Below are positions 5,334-5,834 of a stretch of 5,834 nt of DNA, in pieces (the stretch's first letter is position 1; every line of letters starts with the position of its first letter). Source of the DNA: JBLHKW01 sp047618565 (GTDB lineage Bacteria > Planctomycetota > UBA1135 > GCA-002686595); assembly GCA_047618565.1 (NCBI GenBank), contig JBLHKW010000234.1, forward strand, positions 1 to 5,834, read 5' to 3'. The notes under the pieces are model-generated. The model was not told the origin of the DNA. It was given only the letters and a program-made list of their open reading frames with translations, and searched no databases. The translations under genes and the position numbers were made by a program.

Positions 5334-5711
5334 ATGCTCAATCTCGACCTCTCCCCCCTCCGTCGCCCGCTCCTGGCCGCCCTCCTGGTGTCCGCAGCCC
5401 TGACAGGCTGCTCGGGTGCCTCTCCGGAACAGGCCCTGCGCCAGGATTACGTGGTCCTCAAAGGGGCGCTCGAGAAGTTTGCCAAAGCCACCGGCGACTA
5501 CCCGCAGCGGCTCGCGCAGCTGGCCGAACCCGACCGCCGCGGCCGACCCTATGTGGACGTCGCCAGCCTGACCGACCCGTTCGGTAGCCCCTACGCGTAC
5601 GAGCCCCCGAACGGCGCGACGCCCCCGGTCCTGCGCAGCTACGGCACCGACGGCGTCGACGGTGGACCCGACGACGATATCGATCTGGCGCGCATGTCGC
5701 GCGCGCACTAG
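5334..5711 (+). CDS. Putative lipoprotein with a type II secretion GspG-like (pseudopilin) domain
   Basis: This 125-residue protein starts with a lipoprotein signal peptide: R10-R11, a hydrophobic stretch (12-24) and the lipobox LTGC with C26 as the lipidated cysteine. Serine at +2 suggests outer-membrane sorting if the enterobacterial rule holds. The mature part resembles the globular domain of the major pseudopilin GspG: a helix (about 33-52) leading into TGDYPQRLAQL (53-63), then DPFGSPYAYEPP (81-92) and SYGTDGVDGGPDDDIDL (102-118). The last, Asp-rich loop corresponds to the calcium-binding loop of GspG. It lacks the prepilin peptidase site and long N-terminal helix of true pseudopilins, so it should be membrane-anchored rather than assembled into a pilus. 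No ribosome binding site is obvious, and no secretion genes are nearby. The function is unknown. It is probably unrelated to the metabolic genes. Confidence 0.82.
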   Translation: MLNLDLSPLRRPLLAALLVSAALTGCSGASPEQALRQDYVVLKGALEKFAKATGDYPQRLAQLAEPDRRGRPYVDVASLTDPFGSPYAYEPPNGATPPVLRSYGTDGVDGGPDDDIDLARMSRAH

Positions 5712-5834
5712 CCCGGATTATTCATGAGCAGTGGGATGCGGGGACGCATCTCGAGCCGATTGGAGTAGTAACGACACTGACCCAAAGGCACGAGAAAACG
5801 GCGCCCGCATGGCACAGGTTATCTCCAGGACAAC
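5712..5834. other. Downstream region of lower GC, no gene recognised
   Basis: These 123 nt after the lipoprotein stop contain no supportable coding region. By count about 57% are G or C, below the visibly GC-richer coding parts of the window. They begin with CCCGGATTATTCATGAGC, which looks unlike the rest and could be part of a dispersed repeat or an insertion-sequence edge; I cannot confirm that. CCAGGA near 5825-5830 could be a ribosome binding site for a gene beginning just past the window. Confidence 0.35.
5735..5750 (+). terminator. Hairpin 23 nt downstream of the lipoprotein stop, possible terminator
   Basis: GATGCG (5735-5740) and CGCATC (5745-5750) form a perfect 6-bp stem with a GGGA tetraloop. 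Two G-T pairs and one G-C pair can extend the stem outward. No T-run follows on the plus strand, so an ordinary Rho-independent terminator is doubtful; a transcript 3'-end stabiliser is an alternative. The structure is seen, its function is inferred. Confidence 0.4.

Noticed and set aside
4439..5587. Long plus-strand frame of 382 codons overlapping the OYE-family gene
   Set aside because: Its translation is low-complexity (Arg, Ser, Pro, Ala) and lies over a clearly recognisable protein; it is a high-GC shadow.
1..5834. CRISPR array, tRNA, rRNA or transposase gene
   Set aside because: No regularly spaced repeats, no tRNA cloverleaf-like segments, no rRNA-like stretches and no transposase-like protein were seen on either strand.

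Overview
The window comes from a high-GC bacterial chromosome with dense genes, GTG as well as ATG starts, and very short gaps or overlaps between genes. A lipoprotein with a type II secretion pseudopilin-like domain suggests a Gram-negative bacterium with an outer membrane. The metabolic genes would suit an environmental proteobacterium or a relative (myxobacterial and other 'delta' lineages are possible). I cannot name the species.

Layout. From 3700 down to 41 on the minus strand lies a compact five-gene unit. In transcription order it holds a short-chain dehydrogenase/reductase (3700-2903), a RidA/YjgF-family protein (2853-2449), an enoyl-CoA hydratase/isomerase (2405-1593), an acyl-CoA dehydrogenase (1596-415) and a thioredoxin-fold [2Fe-2S] ferredoxin (412-41). 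The hydratase and dehydrogenase genes overlap by a GTGA, and only 2 nt separate the dehydrogenase from the ferredoxin, so this is almost certainly an operon. A 65-bp divergent promoter region (3701-3765) separates it from a plus-strand gene for an unusual old-yellow-enzyme-family oxidoreductase (3766-5223). Next comes an unrelated small lipoprotein with a GspG-like domain (5334-5711). The last 123 bases hold no recognisable gene, are less GC-rich (about 57% by count) and carry one clear hairpin.

Function. SDR, crotonase-fold enzyme and acyl-CoA dehydrogenase are the enzyme classes of a beta-oxidation round. With a divergent flavin ene-reductase, a RidA-family protein and a ferredoxin, they look like a module for degrading a cyclic, branched or nitrogen-containing acyl-CoA rather than housekeeping fatty-acid oxidation. 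The set recalls the aerobic 2-aminobenzoyl-CoA clusters described in Azoarcus, which combine an OYE-like reductase domain, three beta-oxidation enzymes and a 'translation inhibitor' (YjgF/RidA) protein. No CoA ligase, monooxygenase, thiolase or regulator is visible here, so the substrate is unknown. Several members carry non-standard active sites: the RidA protein lacks the canonical arginine, the hydratase lacks both classical glutamates, and the OYE protein lacks the usual His-Gly-Arg motif and one cluster cysteine. This supports a specialised, possibly undescribed pathway.
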